64,000 nucleotides of DNA from Tethya wilhelma (GCA_964030475.1 CAXIPT010000006.1:1978817-2042816), one strand, 5' to 3'. Positions 23,779 through 36,914 are shown, counted from the first letter of the stretch. Made by a program: numbers and translations. The notes: generated by a model not told the origin, from the letters alone.

Positions 23779-26616
23779 ATGAAGAGTTTAATGACTAAGA
23801 TTGTGCTGCTTGCTCTTGGCTTTCTTATTGCTCAGTTCAACTACAGCAAATGTCAAGGTTACTACATGTAAAGAATACTATAAGCTTATTGTACAAATAA
23901 CATCATATGGGTTACACTTGCACTATTTCTCCTTCCGATATATGCAGATGATGGAATTAGGATTAGTCTAGGACACAAGGTGATTCCTAACCATGGACTG
24001 GTGACTACTGAGGATATTGGAATTGATCTTAATGGAACAAATCTAGCAGAGGGGCTAAAGTGCAGCACTACCTATAGTGGTTGCTGTTCAGACCTTATAC
24101 AGCAACTGATGCTCGTTATCAATGGGAGATAGTAAATGGCTGGAGTCGAAGTGGTATTGGAAGTTGGACATACGCTCACAATGGACTGTCTATTCCTCTT
24201 CAACTCCATCAACCTAAGTTATATTGCAGGAATAAGGAGACATGGAAAAGCAGTTTACGTCTTTCGTAATAATGCAAATGATAATAATCGACTCAATGTA
24301 ATAAATGGGATCTGGAGGTGTGTAATTCCTGACTCTAATGGAGTAGAGAGGACCAAGTATATTGGAGTATATTCAAGTTTGACAAGTAACAACAATGGTA
24401 CATAATAATATATTATATTATTCAAATTTTACTGCTATTTGCTTTCTGCTGACTATACTGTAAGTGTAACACTGAATCTAATAACACATAAACATGCACG
24501 ATTTGCATATAAGCAGGTGCACTATCAGCTGTCTCTCCTGGTACTATCCAGTTCTCTCTAGTAAGTGAAGACCCAGTGGAGTTCACTCTCACCTTCAGAA
24601 CAACAGGAGGACCAGCTTCAGTTGTCACATGGACAAGAGATGAAGTAGACATCTCATCTCTTAGAGGCAATTGCTTCGTAGCAACACAAAGAGTGCACTC
24701 CAATGAGCAGCGTATGCATGTTGGTAATAGTTTTGGTATATACACAGCTGGAGACTATTCTAACATTCTGACTGTGAGAGGAAGACTCTCAGAAGTGTAT
24801 GGAGTCATTGTGACTAATCTTAGGACAACAACACCTGTTACTGCTAGTCACAGTGTGTTCGTAGGTATGAGAATATTATCGATAACTTTTAATACATGCA
24901 AATTATGATTATAAAATCCATAGACAATACAATGCATCCACAGATAGAGCAAGATTGTTAATTGTTTTTTCTCATGTTGCATGACATATTGATGCAGATG
25001 ATGGTATTAGGATCAGTCTTGGAGACAGAGTAATCACTAACCATGGACTAGTGATTATTGGAATTGATGATATTGGATCGAGTCTATCGTTGGGGCTAAA
25101 GTGTAACACTATATATACCTATACCCCGTGTTGTAATGGTGGTGGTGGGAACCAAACAGCAAGTTGGTACTTTGCTCATTATGCAGGAACTGTTCCTGTT
25201 TCCAGAAGTGGTGGTCATAATTCATTTGAAGCAAGGAAACTTGAACAAGCAGCTAGTTTATCTCTTTCGCAACCAGGAATCTACTGGAACTAGTGGAATC
25301 TTTAGATGTACTATACCAAACAAGAATGGAATAGAGCAAACCAAGTACATAGGAGTTTACAACAGAGGAACAATGGGTGAGTTTAAATGTGCAGTACAAA
25401 CATGAGGATTGTTAACAGCACACTAATCAGTATATACTCAGTTACTGCATGGGCAATAAATGAGGTAGCAATTGTAACAATAATTATTTGTACTATTAAT
25501 TTATATTGACTGTCTTAGACTATAGGTGGTCTATCAGCTGTCTCTCCCGGTACTATCCAGTTTTCTTTAGTGAGTGAAAACCCAGTGGAGTTCACCCTCA
25601 CCTTTAGAACCACAGGTGGACCAGCTACAGTGGTCACTTGGACAAGAGATGGAGTTGAAATATCACCTTTTAGAGACTGTGAATACTATGCACCATCACA
25701 GAGGGTTGTCCCTGATAGCCCAAATGGTGGGACATACAGAGATGGAAACTATGACAACATCCTGACAGTGAGAGGAAGACTCTCAGGAGTGTATGGAGTC
25801 AGTGTGACTAATGATAGGACAACAACACCAGCTACTCCAACAAGAAGTGTTACGATAATTGGTATGGTACAAAATTAACTTAAGTGTATAAAAATTATAA
25901 AAGACATAAGTTTCCAAAGATTATAATCATAATTATGCATCTTTTTCTTCAACATTGCAGATCTAAGTCATCATCGTATAAATCTTTATCTAACACTCTC
26001 TCAAAAATTAACTAAAATTAACATTTTTTGGTTTATTAACCCATCAGACATTTTCATTGAGGCATTTAGATTGTATAATGTACACTACACGGTGTGTGAC
26101 ATTTGGTCTGAAGATTGTGGGCACGAGCAAACTCATGTTATAAATGACATTTATACGGCTCATTTTCATGTATCTGATCTCACCCTGTGGACAAACTTCA
26201 CTGTTTATTTAGTGGCACAGTTCAACCCTTTTACAAATGACCATTACACCTTGCAAACAGAGAATATGATTTCTACAGGATATCAAACAATTAATATTTT
26301 GGGTATGTTACTATAGCTTGTACATCCCACAAATATCCATTCAGTGAAATATATTATGGCATACATGCATAACAATCACAGGTGTCTTGCCCCCTACGAA
26401 TTCTTCAGTGGTTGAACTAGCTAACATCACATCAGTCCAAGTCACTTGGAACCAACCAGATGGAGGATTGGCAGTTGATGAATATGTTGTGTCTTATCGT
26501 CATTTGAATGGAAGAGGTGGACAGTGTAGCTCATTTCAAGATGAAGGCAGTGTGACACGAGCCGAGGGAGAAGGACCGTATACTACCACTCTCCACTTGG
26601 AAGCATACAGTGTTTA
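23779..26616 (+). pseudogene. multi-Ig/FN3 receptor, 5' part, frameshifted and transposon-interrupted
   Basis: Exons: 23779-23857 (signal peptide, MKSLMTKIVLLALGFLIAQF), 23948-24397 (Ig-like 1), 24517-24864 (Ig-like 2), 24998-25376 (Ig-like 3, first-domain type), 25526-25861 (Ig-like 4, second-domain type), 25961-26302 (FN3) and 26382-26616 (FN3, cut). Three lesions are visible. In Ig-like 1 two compensating indels (near 24098 and 24210) put the middle in another frame and create a TAG. In Ig-like 3 an extra CTAG near 25250 shifts the frame. In the last FN3 a mobile element begins after codon 78. The 32.5-33.6 kb copy of the last three exons is intact there. It is either a pseudogene, a null allele, or a poorly assembled haplotype of one gene with the 32.5-36.8 kb block. 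Confidence 0.7.
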
Positions 26617-27253
26617 CAAGTAGTAAAAATTTCAAAAAAATGAAAAGTGTAGGAATGGGCAGTGCGGTAAAAAGTATTGGAACAAGGCATGTCTCAATTT
26701 CGGCACATGACTACTTCATTTTTATTCTTGGTCCCTCACATGGATCATTAGAGTCGTAAATGCAATGATTTGTATGTAACATAGCTTCTTATTTCTACTA
26801 ATCAGTTGGCTCAGCAGTAGAGTAAACTATAATAGACAGGTAACTTAAACTGGACTGCCAGCCAAGAGTTGGGCATAAAAATGAAGTAGTCATGTGCCGA
26901 AATTGAGACATGCCTTGTTCCAATACTTTTTACTGCACTGCCCATTCCTACACTACTCATTTTTTGGAAATTTTTAACGCATGCGCATCAAATGCACATT
27001 TGTGTTGTATAGACTGACTAGTCTCTGCCGGAGTATATGATTCTTTCCATGCAATTGAGCACCTTAGTGTTTAAAAAAGTGAATGAACAAGTATAATAAA
27101 AATTTTATAAAAATGAGAAGTGTAGGAATGGGCAGTGCGGTAAAAAGCAATGAAACAAGGCAAGTCTCTGAATTTCGGCACATGACTACTTCATTTTTTG
27201 TACCCAACTCTCATACGTTACTGTGTACCTACACTCTACATGCTAATTACTTT
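26617..27253. mobile_element. composite of asymmetric-element fragments, copy 3
   Basis: A foldback block starts A|CAAGTAGTAAAAATTTC at 26617, inside FN3 coding sequence, and stops near 26975. It is followed by a short piece of unique arm (about 26976-27095) and the left half of a diverged foldback variant (AATTTTATAAAAATGAGAAG, 27097-27253) cut by the next copy. Confidence 0.7.
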
Positions 27254-27254
27254 A

Positions 27255-28236
27255 TCATACGTACGGTAGTACGTATAGTAGGAATGGGCCGACTGTCCCA
27301 TAGACACAATACAAAATGTTGCTCACTATAAAAATCTAGTCAAACAAAATTAAGCCTTCAAAGTTGCTCAGAGGCTCTCAGTGACAGATTACCAACTGCA
27401 TGCAAGGCCTAAAGCTGGTAAAAACTTTCCATAGCACTCGTAGAGAGCGCTAGTGGGAAGCCACCATAGTGCCATTTTTGTTCTCCTAACGTACTTACTT
27501 ACTTACTTACGTACTTCCTAACTGACTTACTTGAAAAGCATTTCCAGAGAACCAGAATGTGTTGAGCCAACTTTGACAGCACAGAGTAAGTTCTTCTCAT
27601 AAGTACTACATTTCCTTGATACTCGTTTTCATCATAAATAGGCCTAAACAAAAACTAGAAAGCTTTTAAACTTAGTGTATAAATTCATGTACTACAATGC
27701 AGCCATCTTTGTGGGTAAAGTTCAAAGGTCATTAATCCACGTGGTATTATTATGCGCATGCGCACTAGCTTCCAGCATAATGAAGTGCATGTAGCTGCTA
27801 CTCAAGCTTTTTGTAGGGACTAACCAGTCTCTGATGGTCTCCACACTGAAGTGTTGAAAAAAGTAGATGAACAAGTAATAAAAATTTCAAAAAAATAAGT
27901 TGTGTAGGAATGGGCAGTGCGGTAAAAAGTATTGGAACAAGGAATGTCTCAATTTCGGCACATGACTACTTCATTTTTTATGTCCAACTCTTGGCTGGTT
28001 GTTCAGTTTAAGTTGCCTGTCTATTATATTTTACTCCAGTGCTTAGCCAACTGATTAGTAGGAATTTGAACCAATGCAACTGTTACATTTACGACACTGA
28101 GGCCATCCATATGAGGGAGGCAATAATAAAAATGAAGTATAGTCATGTGCCGAAATTGAGACATTCCTTGTTCCAATACTTTTTACCGCACTGCCCATTC
28201 CTACACTACTTATTTTTTTGAAATTTTTATTACTTG
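27255..28236 (-). mobile_element. asymmetric Helitron-like element, copy 4
   Basis: Reverse orientation: A|TCATACGTACGGTAGTACG at 27254/27255, arm with TTGAGCCAACTTTGACAGC, foldback block 27870-28236, ending TACTTG|T. The next base begins the near-copy of the 16.7-18.7 kb region. Confidence 0.8.
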
Positions 28237-28670
28237 TTTATGTAGGAAAAGCACTCACATTCATCACTTGTGCATATATAACTTTATTTATTTATAGCTA
28301 TTTGTAAGTTATCTAAATCATTCTTTATAGAAAAAAACATCAATTGATGTCCAACTATATAAATAATATTACTTGATCGAGTATCAGTATAAATCATGAC
28401 GTTGGTGATGTTTTGTGTTCTTGGAAGACCCAAAATGTGCACATTTGCATTAATTTGCTCCGTGTACTCTGCATTTGTTACCAGGCATGTATAATAGCCT
28501 GAAACTATCCTGAAACTATCTGTGCATGGTCAGCTAGCTAATATTACTGTAGTATAGCTTACAGGCCAAGGTTTCAGGTAATCTTTGGTAAAAAAACAGC
28601 TAGTGCTTGTGTGTACTAGTTTTTATTTTAAATAGCATCTCAGATTATAATACTATTAGCCTATGTAGTG

Positions 28671-30236
28671 ATGAAGAGTACTACAAAAAGTGTACAACTG
28701 ATTCAGTGTGTGTTTTTGGATGCTATCTTTCTTATTGGTGTATTCAACTACAGTCGCAGTCAAGGTATAGTCACCAATTATTGCACTAGCAAATAGCGTA
28801 ATAGAGTCATAGCTTAAACATACTTGATATGTAATTGTTTCTCTTCATGCAACATGTAGATGATGGTATTACTATCAGTCTAGGAGACAAGGTGATCCCT
28901 AATCATGGGTTGGTGACTACTGAGGATATTGGAATTGACCCTACTGGAATGAATCTAATGGAGGGATTGAAATGTAGTACTACTTATAGTGGCTGCTGCT
29001 CAGATTATAGTACCATAAATTATTGTGCAAGGCTAGGCTGTGAACTAAGTGGTACTGGAAGTTGGATATTTGCTCACACTATAGACTATGTTCCTCGACA
29101 AATTGATCGAACTAACTTCATAGCTGGAATCACACAACATGGACAAGCAGTTTATGTGTTCCGTAATAATGTAACAAATAATAACCAACTTTATTTGTTA
29201 AATGGAATCTGGAGATGTGTGATTCCTGACTCTAATGGAGAGCAGATGACCAAGTATATTGGAATCTATGCTAATTCAATGAGTGCCAGTGGTAATAATT
29301 AAATATATTATTTTGGCATATGGGCCATTTGTTTCGAAACTGAAGACATTATACACTTCATGAAAGATTTGCTTATCTATGAAACTAGGTTTCTTGTAAT
29401 AATTTTATTGTTATTTTTTTTTCAAGAGTGATGCATGGCTTTCTTTTGATACACTTAAACACTTTACTCTAATAATTGTTAATATTTGCAGGTTCGCTAA
29501 CAACCATCTCTTCACATGGGATTGAATTCCACGAAATCTCAGTAAGTCAGAGTTACAACCTCACTTTCAGAACCACTGGAGGACCAGCTACAGTTGTCAC
29601 TTGGACAAGAGATGGAGTTGACATCTTATCACTTAGTGACAGTGATCACTACATACAATCACAGACAGTGCAGTCAAAAGTGTCCATTCGTCATGATGGT
29701 GTTGAGGAAAATGTATACACAGCTGGAGACTACTCTAACATCCTGACAGTGAGAGGAAGACTCTCAGGAGTGTATGGAGTCATTGTGACTAATGATAGGA
29801 CAAGAACACCTGTTACTGCACACATCACAGTGCTAGGTATAAAATTTCATTTTCAAAATGAATGTCAACCGTCATGACTTTATAATTATTATGCCACAAT
29901 GTCATATAGATTATCCACAAGCTATCATCACTGGGGTCTCAGCAATACAGTATGCAACAGATGGTAATATTGCCATTTCCTGGACAGTTAGCAACAGTTC
30001 AATTGTCTCAAGATTCTTTGATGGATATGAAATCCAGTATAGAGCAGTCCCCTTGTGGGGGCAAACTGGGTGTGGTCAATCACAAGTGGTAATTACTAAT
30101 ACCACTAGTTATGAATTGACTTATGTGACTCCATGGGCAACATATGAGTTGAGGATTACCTTGATTAACAAGACACATCATCACTACTTTGATTCTATCA
30201 GGGGTTTACATGTATTGACACAAGTCTCCTCATCAG
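28671..30236 (+). pseudogene. near-copy of the first half of the 17.1 kb receptor, truncated by a transposon
   Basis: Exons 28671-28764 (signal), 28860-29291 (Ig-like 1), 29492-29836 (Ig-like 2) and 29910-30236 (FN3-1) correspond exactly in length to 17122-18713 and are about 98 percent identical by eye. All four are open and in phase. The copy starts at the right end of one mobile element (28237) and stops at the left end of another (30252), so FN3-2, FN3-3, the membrane helix and the tail are absent. It may be a duplicated gene fragment, a misplaced allele, or the 5' part of a gene whose remainder was lost in assembly. Confidence 0.7.
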
Positions 30237-30251
30237 GTATTATAATTATTA

Positions 30252-30831
30252 TCATACGTACGATAGTATCATACGTACGGTAGTACGTATAGTAGGAATG
30301 GGTCGACTGTCCCATAGACACAATACAAAATGTTGATGCTTATAAACTTTCAAGAAAAGGAAGATAAGCCTTCAAATACATTTCATAGCCTCCCCCACAC
30401 AGTTTTCTTACCGTATTAACGAAGAAAACTGTCAGAAAGTCTCTAGAGCACTCTGGAGAGAGCGCTGGCGAGAAGCCACAAGAGTGCGATTTTGTTCTCC
30501 TTCCTTCCTAACTGACTTACTTGAACGCGATTTCCAGACAAACAAACGACATCTAGCCAACTTTGATTATATAGTGAGACTTCATTTCATGCAGATTACG
30601 TCCTTTTTGACTCGTTTGCTGGCGAAAAGGCAGCAAACAAAATCTAGGCAACTTTGAAACTCTCGATATAAAATACTGTACTTTTTATTCAGCCATTTTG
30701 ATGTAGGTAAAGGTCGTCAATAGACCACGTGGTTTGCATGCATATNCTGAGACCCTACCTTGTTCCAATACTTTTTACCGCACTGCCCATTCCTACACTA
30801 CTTATTTTTTCAAAATTTTTACTACTTGTAT
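30252..30831 (-). mobile_element. asymmetric element, copy 5 (divergent subfamily, contains single-N gap)
   Basis: The terminus is partly doubled (ATCATACGTACG at 30251 and again at 30268), followed by an arm of a second subfamily (AAAGGTCGTCAATAGACCAC) to N at 30746, then the inner right arm to ACTACTTGT. The uninterrupted counterpart at 18729 reads ATTATTA|TATATT, so insertion was between A and T. Confidence 0.7.
30746..30746. other. single-N assembly join
   Basis: One N inside a mobile element; the sequence on the two sides does not form a continuous element copy. Confidence 0.9.
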
Positions 30832-32474
30832 TACTTGTCATGTCACTTTGGCTTTCTTTCATTTGTAACTGTAGTTGTGTGAATGTTTTCATAAAATTCA
30901 TATAAATAATTGAACAACCTTTTGTACTAAATTTATGCACCCCCACTTTTTAATAGCTTCTTACCTGAAAAATGAGGAAATATCCGCTTTGTCCGGGCTA
31001 GTGCACCAGATTACAGGCACAGACTGACTGTTCAACAGTTAACGTTGAGAAAGCTTGCTTCTCATCTCAGTAAAGGCAGGTTCACAATATCTGGTGCTCT
31101 ATCAGGTAATAAGGCTTGACATTTTGCGACACAATGCAACGCAGTGCATTGACGCAGATTTAGAAAAATTGTCCTAAGTTATGTTTGATACGTGCATATC
31201 TGCTTGCGAATACTTTTTCTGTGATGCAACAGGAACCAGCCTTAACAAGATCATAAGACTGATATAGCCGGGCTATAGCTAGCTAGACCTGCAGCGCTAA
31301 CCGGTTGCCATGGCAAAGTGACAGATCATAGTATAAATGGCCATGGAATCATGATTGCCTCATTTCTTTACTTCCTGATTTCCCATTTCCATTTCCACAT
31401 TTCCCATTCCTCCTTTTTAGACCAGCCGAATTTTTCTAGATACCCATTTTTCGCTGGGCGGAAAAGGTGGGGTCTAGGACTAAAGTCTATTTGCGTTCAT
31501 TTTTCCCCAGGAAGTAGTGTGGTTTGACTTACTACAGGTTTGTAGTATCTGTGGTCAATGGAATGTCCCATAGTTTATGTATGGGACAGACACATATAGG
31601 AGGCTGTAACTTTTGACTGGTAAGGTATAGAGTATTTTAAAAAGCATTAACAGAATCTAAATGAAATTTGCAGTTGAATGGTATCTAGAATATCTCAATA
31701 ACATGAATTACGGCCAAGTTATGAAGAAATGTGGAACAGTAAAGTGAACGCAAATGGACTTTAGACTATTGTAGATCAATGTATCACTTTTCTAGAGCTT
31801 TCCAAGCGGTTCTGTTGCAGCTGATTGCTCTGAAATTTTTGTAACGCAAAAAAAAGTCTTGATGAACAGCTTCTAAAAATGGTGGATCATGAGTCTTTAT
31901 TAATAGCCATTGCACTGTCTATGTCTATACTTGAAAAAAAATGAAGAGGTATAAAATTAAATCTTAATATTATGCTTTTTCATAGAAACCAGCCATAATA
32001 GACCGTCCATTCCTCCGCAGACTGCCAGTGGACTACATGAATTGACAAGTACTAACTAGATGTGATATGCGTAAAGACAATGGCTATGGGCTGACTTTTT
32101 AATTGTACAAAAGTAATTGATCTTCAAACACATGGAAAACTACTGCAAATGATCAATTTGAAAATGTGTGAGTTATACTTTTTTTTCTGATTATATTATT
32201 CTCAGCACATGAAAGGCACGTGCCGTGGATTATGTTAGTTGTTTGTGTGTCTGTCTGTTTGCATTCCCAAAGGCAGCCCTATAGCAACGATTTGTTCATA
32301 AAACTGAGTGATCTTGTAAAACCATAATTACTTTTTGTTATTCGAACACTCACGGTGGTTGCTGAGATCTGAGGCTTTGTGCTTCTTTGAGCGCTTAACA
32401 TTGAGACCCTGCCTAGGGTCGTTATGGATCCTTAGTGTTGTAATTTATACAATGATCTGTACTGTAATAACAGT
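30832..32474. other. non-coding stretch with repeat debris
   Basis: No convincing exon. A fragment at about 32360-32440 belongs to the repeat duplicated at 2045-2345. The block ends at a single N that abuts the middle of an Ig exon without a splice site, so the join with what follows is suspect. Confidence 0.45.
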
Positions 32475-32475
32475 N
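32475..32475. other. single-N assembly join inside an Ig exon
   Basis: Sequence right of the N starts mid-exon (TCTTTAGTGAGTGAAAACCC) and equals 25563 onward. Sequence to the left is unrelated to the expected exon start. Confidence 0.9.
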
Positions 32476-35400
32476 TCTTTAGTGAGTGAAAACCCAGTGG
32501 AGTTCACCCTCACCTTTAGAACCACAGGTGGACCAGCTACAGTGGTCACTTGGACAAGAGATGGAGTTGAAATATCACCTTTTAGAGACTGTGAATACTA
32601 TGCACCATCACAGAGGGTTGTCCCTGATAGCCCAAATGGTGGGACATACAGAGATGGAAACTATGACAACATCCTGACAGTGAGAGGAAGACTCTCAGGA
32701 GTGTATGGAGTCAGTGTGACTAATGATTGGACAACAACACCAGCTACTCCAACAAGAAGTGTTACGATAATTGGTATGGTACAAAATTAACTTAAGTGTA
32801 TAAAAATTATAAAAGACATAAGTTTCCAAAGATTATAATCATAATTATGCATCTTTTTCTTCAACATTGCAGATCTAAGTCATCATCGTATAAATCTTTA
32901 TCTAACACTCTCTCAAAAATTAACTAAAATTAACATTTTTTGGTTTATTAACCCATCAGACATTTTCATTGAGGCATTTAGATTGTATAATGTACACTAC
33001 ACGGTGTGTGACATTTGGTCTGAAGATTGTGGGCACGAGCAAACTCATGTTATAAATGACATTTATACGGCTCATTTTCATGTATCTGATCTCACCCTGT
33101 GGACAAACTTCACTGTTTATTTAGTGGCACAGTTCAACCCTTTTACAAATGACCATTACACCTTGCAAACAGAGAATATGATTTCTACAGGATATCAAAC
33201 AATTAATATTTTGGGTATGTTACTATAGCTTGTACATCCCACAAATATCCATTCAGTGAAATATATTATGGCATACATGCATAACAACCACAGGTGTCTT
33301 GCCCCCTACGAATTCTTCAGTGGTTGAACTAGCTAACATCACATCAGTCCAAGTCACTTGGAACCAACCAGATGGAGGATTGGCAGTTGATGAATATGTT
33401 GTGTCTTATCGTCATTTGAATGGAAGAGGTGGACAGTGTAGCTCATTTCAAGATGAAGGCAGTGTGACACGAGCCGAGGGAGAAGGACCGTATACTACCA
33501 CTCTCCACTTGGAAGCATACAGTGTTTATGAATGTAATATCACCTCCAGGAATAGTACCTATTCTTTACACAATGCAACAAGTTTCAATGTCTTAACAAA
33601 TTCGACAGGTATAGTATTAAAATAGTAACTATTATACACAACAGTTATAATTCCACAGCATCATTGCACATAGTAACACTAAATTTAGGAATGCATCATC
33701 GCCATGAAGTCCGTTAATCTAGTTCCTTCTGGTGTCTCACAAAACCTGACCATCATCAACAGTACCTCCACTAGTGTGACCATATCTTGGGATAGTGTTG
33801 AGTGCATGGACAGAAATGGACCCATCACTCACTATTTAATTCAATATGGCCGCCGTTGCTTGGGTGTTGTCAATATAGTAGTCAATGAAACCATCCCTGT
33901 CCACGCAATTGATGATGATAAAATTTACACTGCCATTGAGCTAGAACCTCAAGAAAACTATGTGCTCACTGTTTCTGCAGTGAACAAATTTGGTGTAGGG
34001 CCATTTGCAGCAATCCAAACATCGAAAGGTTAATAAGAATTATTAACATCAGAATGATAATTTTCTTTTATTATGTATACTGTATGATAATTTATTGTGT
34101 TGCCATTTTCTCAGTAGAATCTAATGATGGAATAAGGATCAGTTTAGGAGACAGAGTGATCCCTAACCATGGAATAGTAACCTTTGAAGACATAGGAGTT
34201 GATCCTAGTGGAATGAATCTTACAATTGGACTGTCATGCAGCACACTATACTATGGATGCTGTCCTGATTTCACTGAAATAAGAAATTCCCTTGAGAATC
34301 CAAGTGGTGTTGGAATATGGAGATATGGTCACAGTACTAGGTACATTCCTCGCCTGATCGGTCAACCTAACTTTACTGTTGGAATCTCTAGACTTGGACA
34401 AGCAGTCTATGTCTTTCGTAATAATGCAAATGATAACAACAGACTAAACTTGAATAATGGGATCGGGAGATGTGTGATTCCTGACTCTAATGGAGTAGAG
34501 AGGACCAAATATATTGGAGTCTATTCTAATTTAACAAGCAATATTAATGGTCAGTAATTAAGCTTGCATATACATAACAGTAGTATCAGTGCATATGTAT
34601 AAGTTAATATAATATTTATAACTTAAAGGATACAATTATTGTTATGATTATCCACGATATACATACAGGTACACTTTCATCAAATTCACATATTCAGGTC
34701 TCTCTAGTGAGGGAAGACCCGGTGGAATCCACTCTCACCTTCAGAACAACTGGAGGACCAGCTACAGTTGTCACTTGGACGAGAGATGGAGTTGACATCT
34801 CTTCGATTGAAGACCGTGGTAATTACTCACAATCACAGATTGTTGTCCCTGACAGTCCGAATGGTGGGACATACAGTGATGGAAACTATGACAACATCCT
34901 GACAGTGAGAGGAAGACTTTCAGGAGTGTATGGAGTCAGTGTGACTAATGATAGGACAACAACACCTGTTACTGCAAATGCTGTTATCCAAGGCAATGAA
35001 AAAAATCATGTTATTGTACAATATTTATTGCATGACTACTGTAACATAAAATTAATATAAGGTATACTAAATTTTACTATACAAAATAAGGTTCTATATT
35101 TACTTGATGTTGACTTTACAGTTATTAATCATCCGGATGTGCTATTGATACGTTCAGATGATCTTTCAACTATCATCGTATCTTGGTCTTCAACACATCA
35201 GCAAGATTTTTTATCAACAAGTAATTTTATCGCATATGAACTTCACTACTCAAGGTGTCGATCTCATGAATGTGAAACTACTCCAGCAGTAAATTTCACT
35301 AATGAAAGCACCACAGAATATACTCTACACAATGTAACTTTGTGGGTGACATACAACATCACACTTTTATTGCATTTTAATGTTTTGAATCTACCATCAG

Positions 35401-36829
35401 TTCTTTCACTTCAAAATCCTCCCATTGCTCATACAATCAAAACAACAGGTACTACATGACATTGTGCATAATTAAAAGATAATTATGTTTAAAATTCAAG
35501 CATTAGGTCAATCTCTGTATTATAGTATATACCGAAGTTAAAATTATTATAATTATTGCTGAAATAAAAATTATAGGCATTACTGCACCTGAGATTTATT
35601 CAGCTGTTGAACTAGCTGCAAACATTACCTCAGTCCAAGTCACCTGGAACCAACCAGAAGGAGGATTGGCAGTTGATGAATACATTGTGTTTTATCGTCG
35701 CTTGAATGGAAGAGATGGACAGTGTAGATCATTTCAAGATGAAGGCAGAGTGACTGTGAGAGCTGAGGGAGACGGACCCTATACTACCACCCTCCACATA
35801 CAAGCATACAGTGTATACACTACTTATGTAACAGGTCATAAAGGCATTCTTTACAACATGTCTTCTTCTTGTGAATTTGTAACAAATTCAACAGGTAAAA
35901 TAATATTATAATGATAATGACCATTCAAAGTATTATCAAAGACTTCATTTTATGTCTCAGTTCCATCTGGAGCCCCTCAAAACCTCACCATCATCAACTC
36001 CACCTCCACCAGTGTGACCATATCTTGGGATAGTGTTGAGTGCTTCCATATAAATGGACTATTGTAAATGTACACTCTACAAGTGGCAATACCTTGTCAA
36101 CCATTGCTACAGTGGATGTTAGTGCATTGGATAGTAGTGGAAGGTACACCGCCATTGATCTTGATCCTAGCTCTAGCTATCTGTTTAGAGTGGCAGCCAT
36201 AAACACTATTGGAGTGGGACCATTTGCATGCAGAGGTGGAAAAACAACAATTAACTTTAATAGGTGACGTTGTAGCATTATAGTTTACAAAAACAATGTT
36301 CAACTATAATAACAACAACACTTTAAATTAATGCAGGTGAGGGGGATAAACAGATTGCTGTTATTGTTGGTGTGGTACCTACAACCATCGTTGTTGTTGT
36401 TTTAATTCTTGCAATTATCATTGTCAACAGGTAAAGCTATTTTTTATGTGTGCGGACATTGTTGCATGTTACTAACAAAATTATTACAACTGTCCTACAT
36501 TACATGCACTGATAAACAAGCAGGGTTTACAGATTCAAGACAAAAATGAAATTTTCCCAAGATATACTAAGGCAACAAGTAAATAGAAAGCAATATTCAT
36601 TAATTTTCATATGCATGCGTCCAATCAATAACAGTTTACTCTTACAGTTGCTTTAACTGTGATGCATAATGTAATAGATGACTCTGAAAGTGAAAGAACC
36701 CCAAACAAGAAGACAGACAGTAGTGATGAAGCAATCTATGCAGAAGTTAACAACGACATACGCAATGTCATCCCATCAAGTTCTCCAAGTACTAAAAGAT
36801 GTCTGGCTTATGAGAACACAAAATTCTGA
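32476..36829 (+). CDS. multi-Ig/FN3 receptor, 3' part with membrane helix and tail (one frameshift)
   Basis: Exons: 32476-32773 (Ig-like 2 type, 5' cut at N), 32873-33214, 33294-33608 and 33723-34028 (FN3 x3), 34118-34549 (Ig-like 1 type, CC doublet, RCVIPDSNGV), 34669-34992 (Ig-like 2 type), 35122-35448, 35577-35894 and 35961-36235 (FN3 x3), 36337-36430 (membrane helix, IAVIVGVVPTTIVVVVLILA), 36524-36578 (VYRFKTKMKFSQ) and 36678-36829 (tail, EAIYAEVNNDI, CLAYENTKF). AATAAA at 36915. Joined to the 23.8 kb block it would encode signal-(Ig-Ig)x2-FN3x3-Ig-Ig-FN3x3-TM-tail. The last FN3 exon is 275 nt instead of a multiple of three, because a deletion near 36060 gives an early TAA. The 36578 and 36678 junction phases also disagree. 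So this copy is probably not functional as assembled. Confidence 0.65.
34993..35121 (+). other. probable GC-AG intron
   Basis: Every other Ig-like 2 exon ends with G|GT. Here the expected boundary reads CCAAG|GCAATG, and the acceptor TTTACAG at 35115-35121 is normal. Use of the GC donor keeps the family's phase 1; read-through would add about 20 residues and a stop. Confidence 0.5.
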
Positions 36830-36914
36830 GCATACATAAATTCGTGACTAAGGATAGAACACTCAATTGACATTCTTATTTATACAGAATTTCATAAACA
36901 TAACTTTCATAGAA

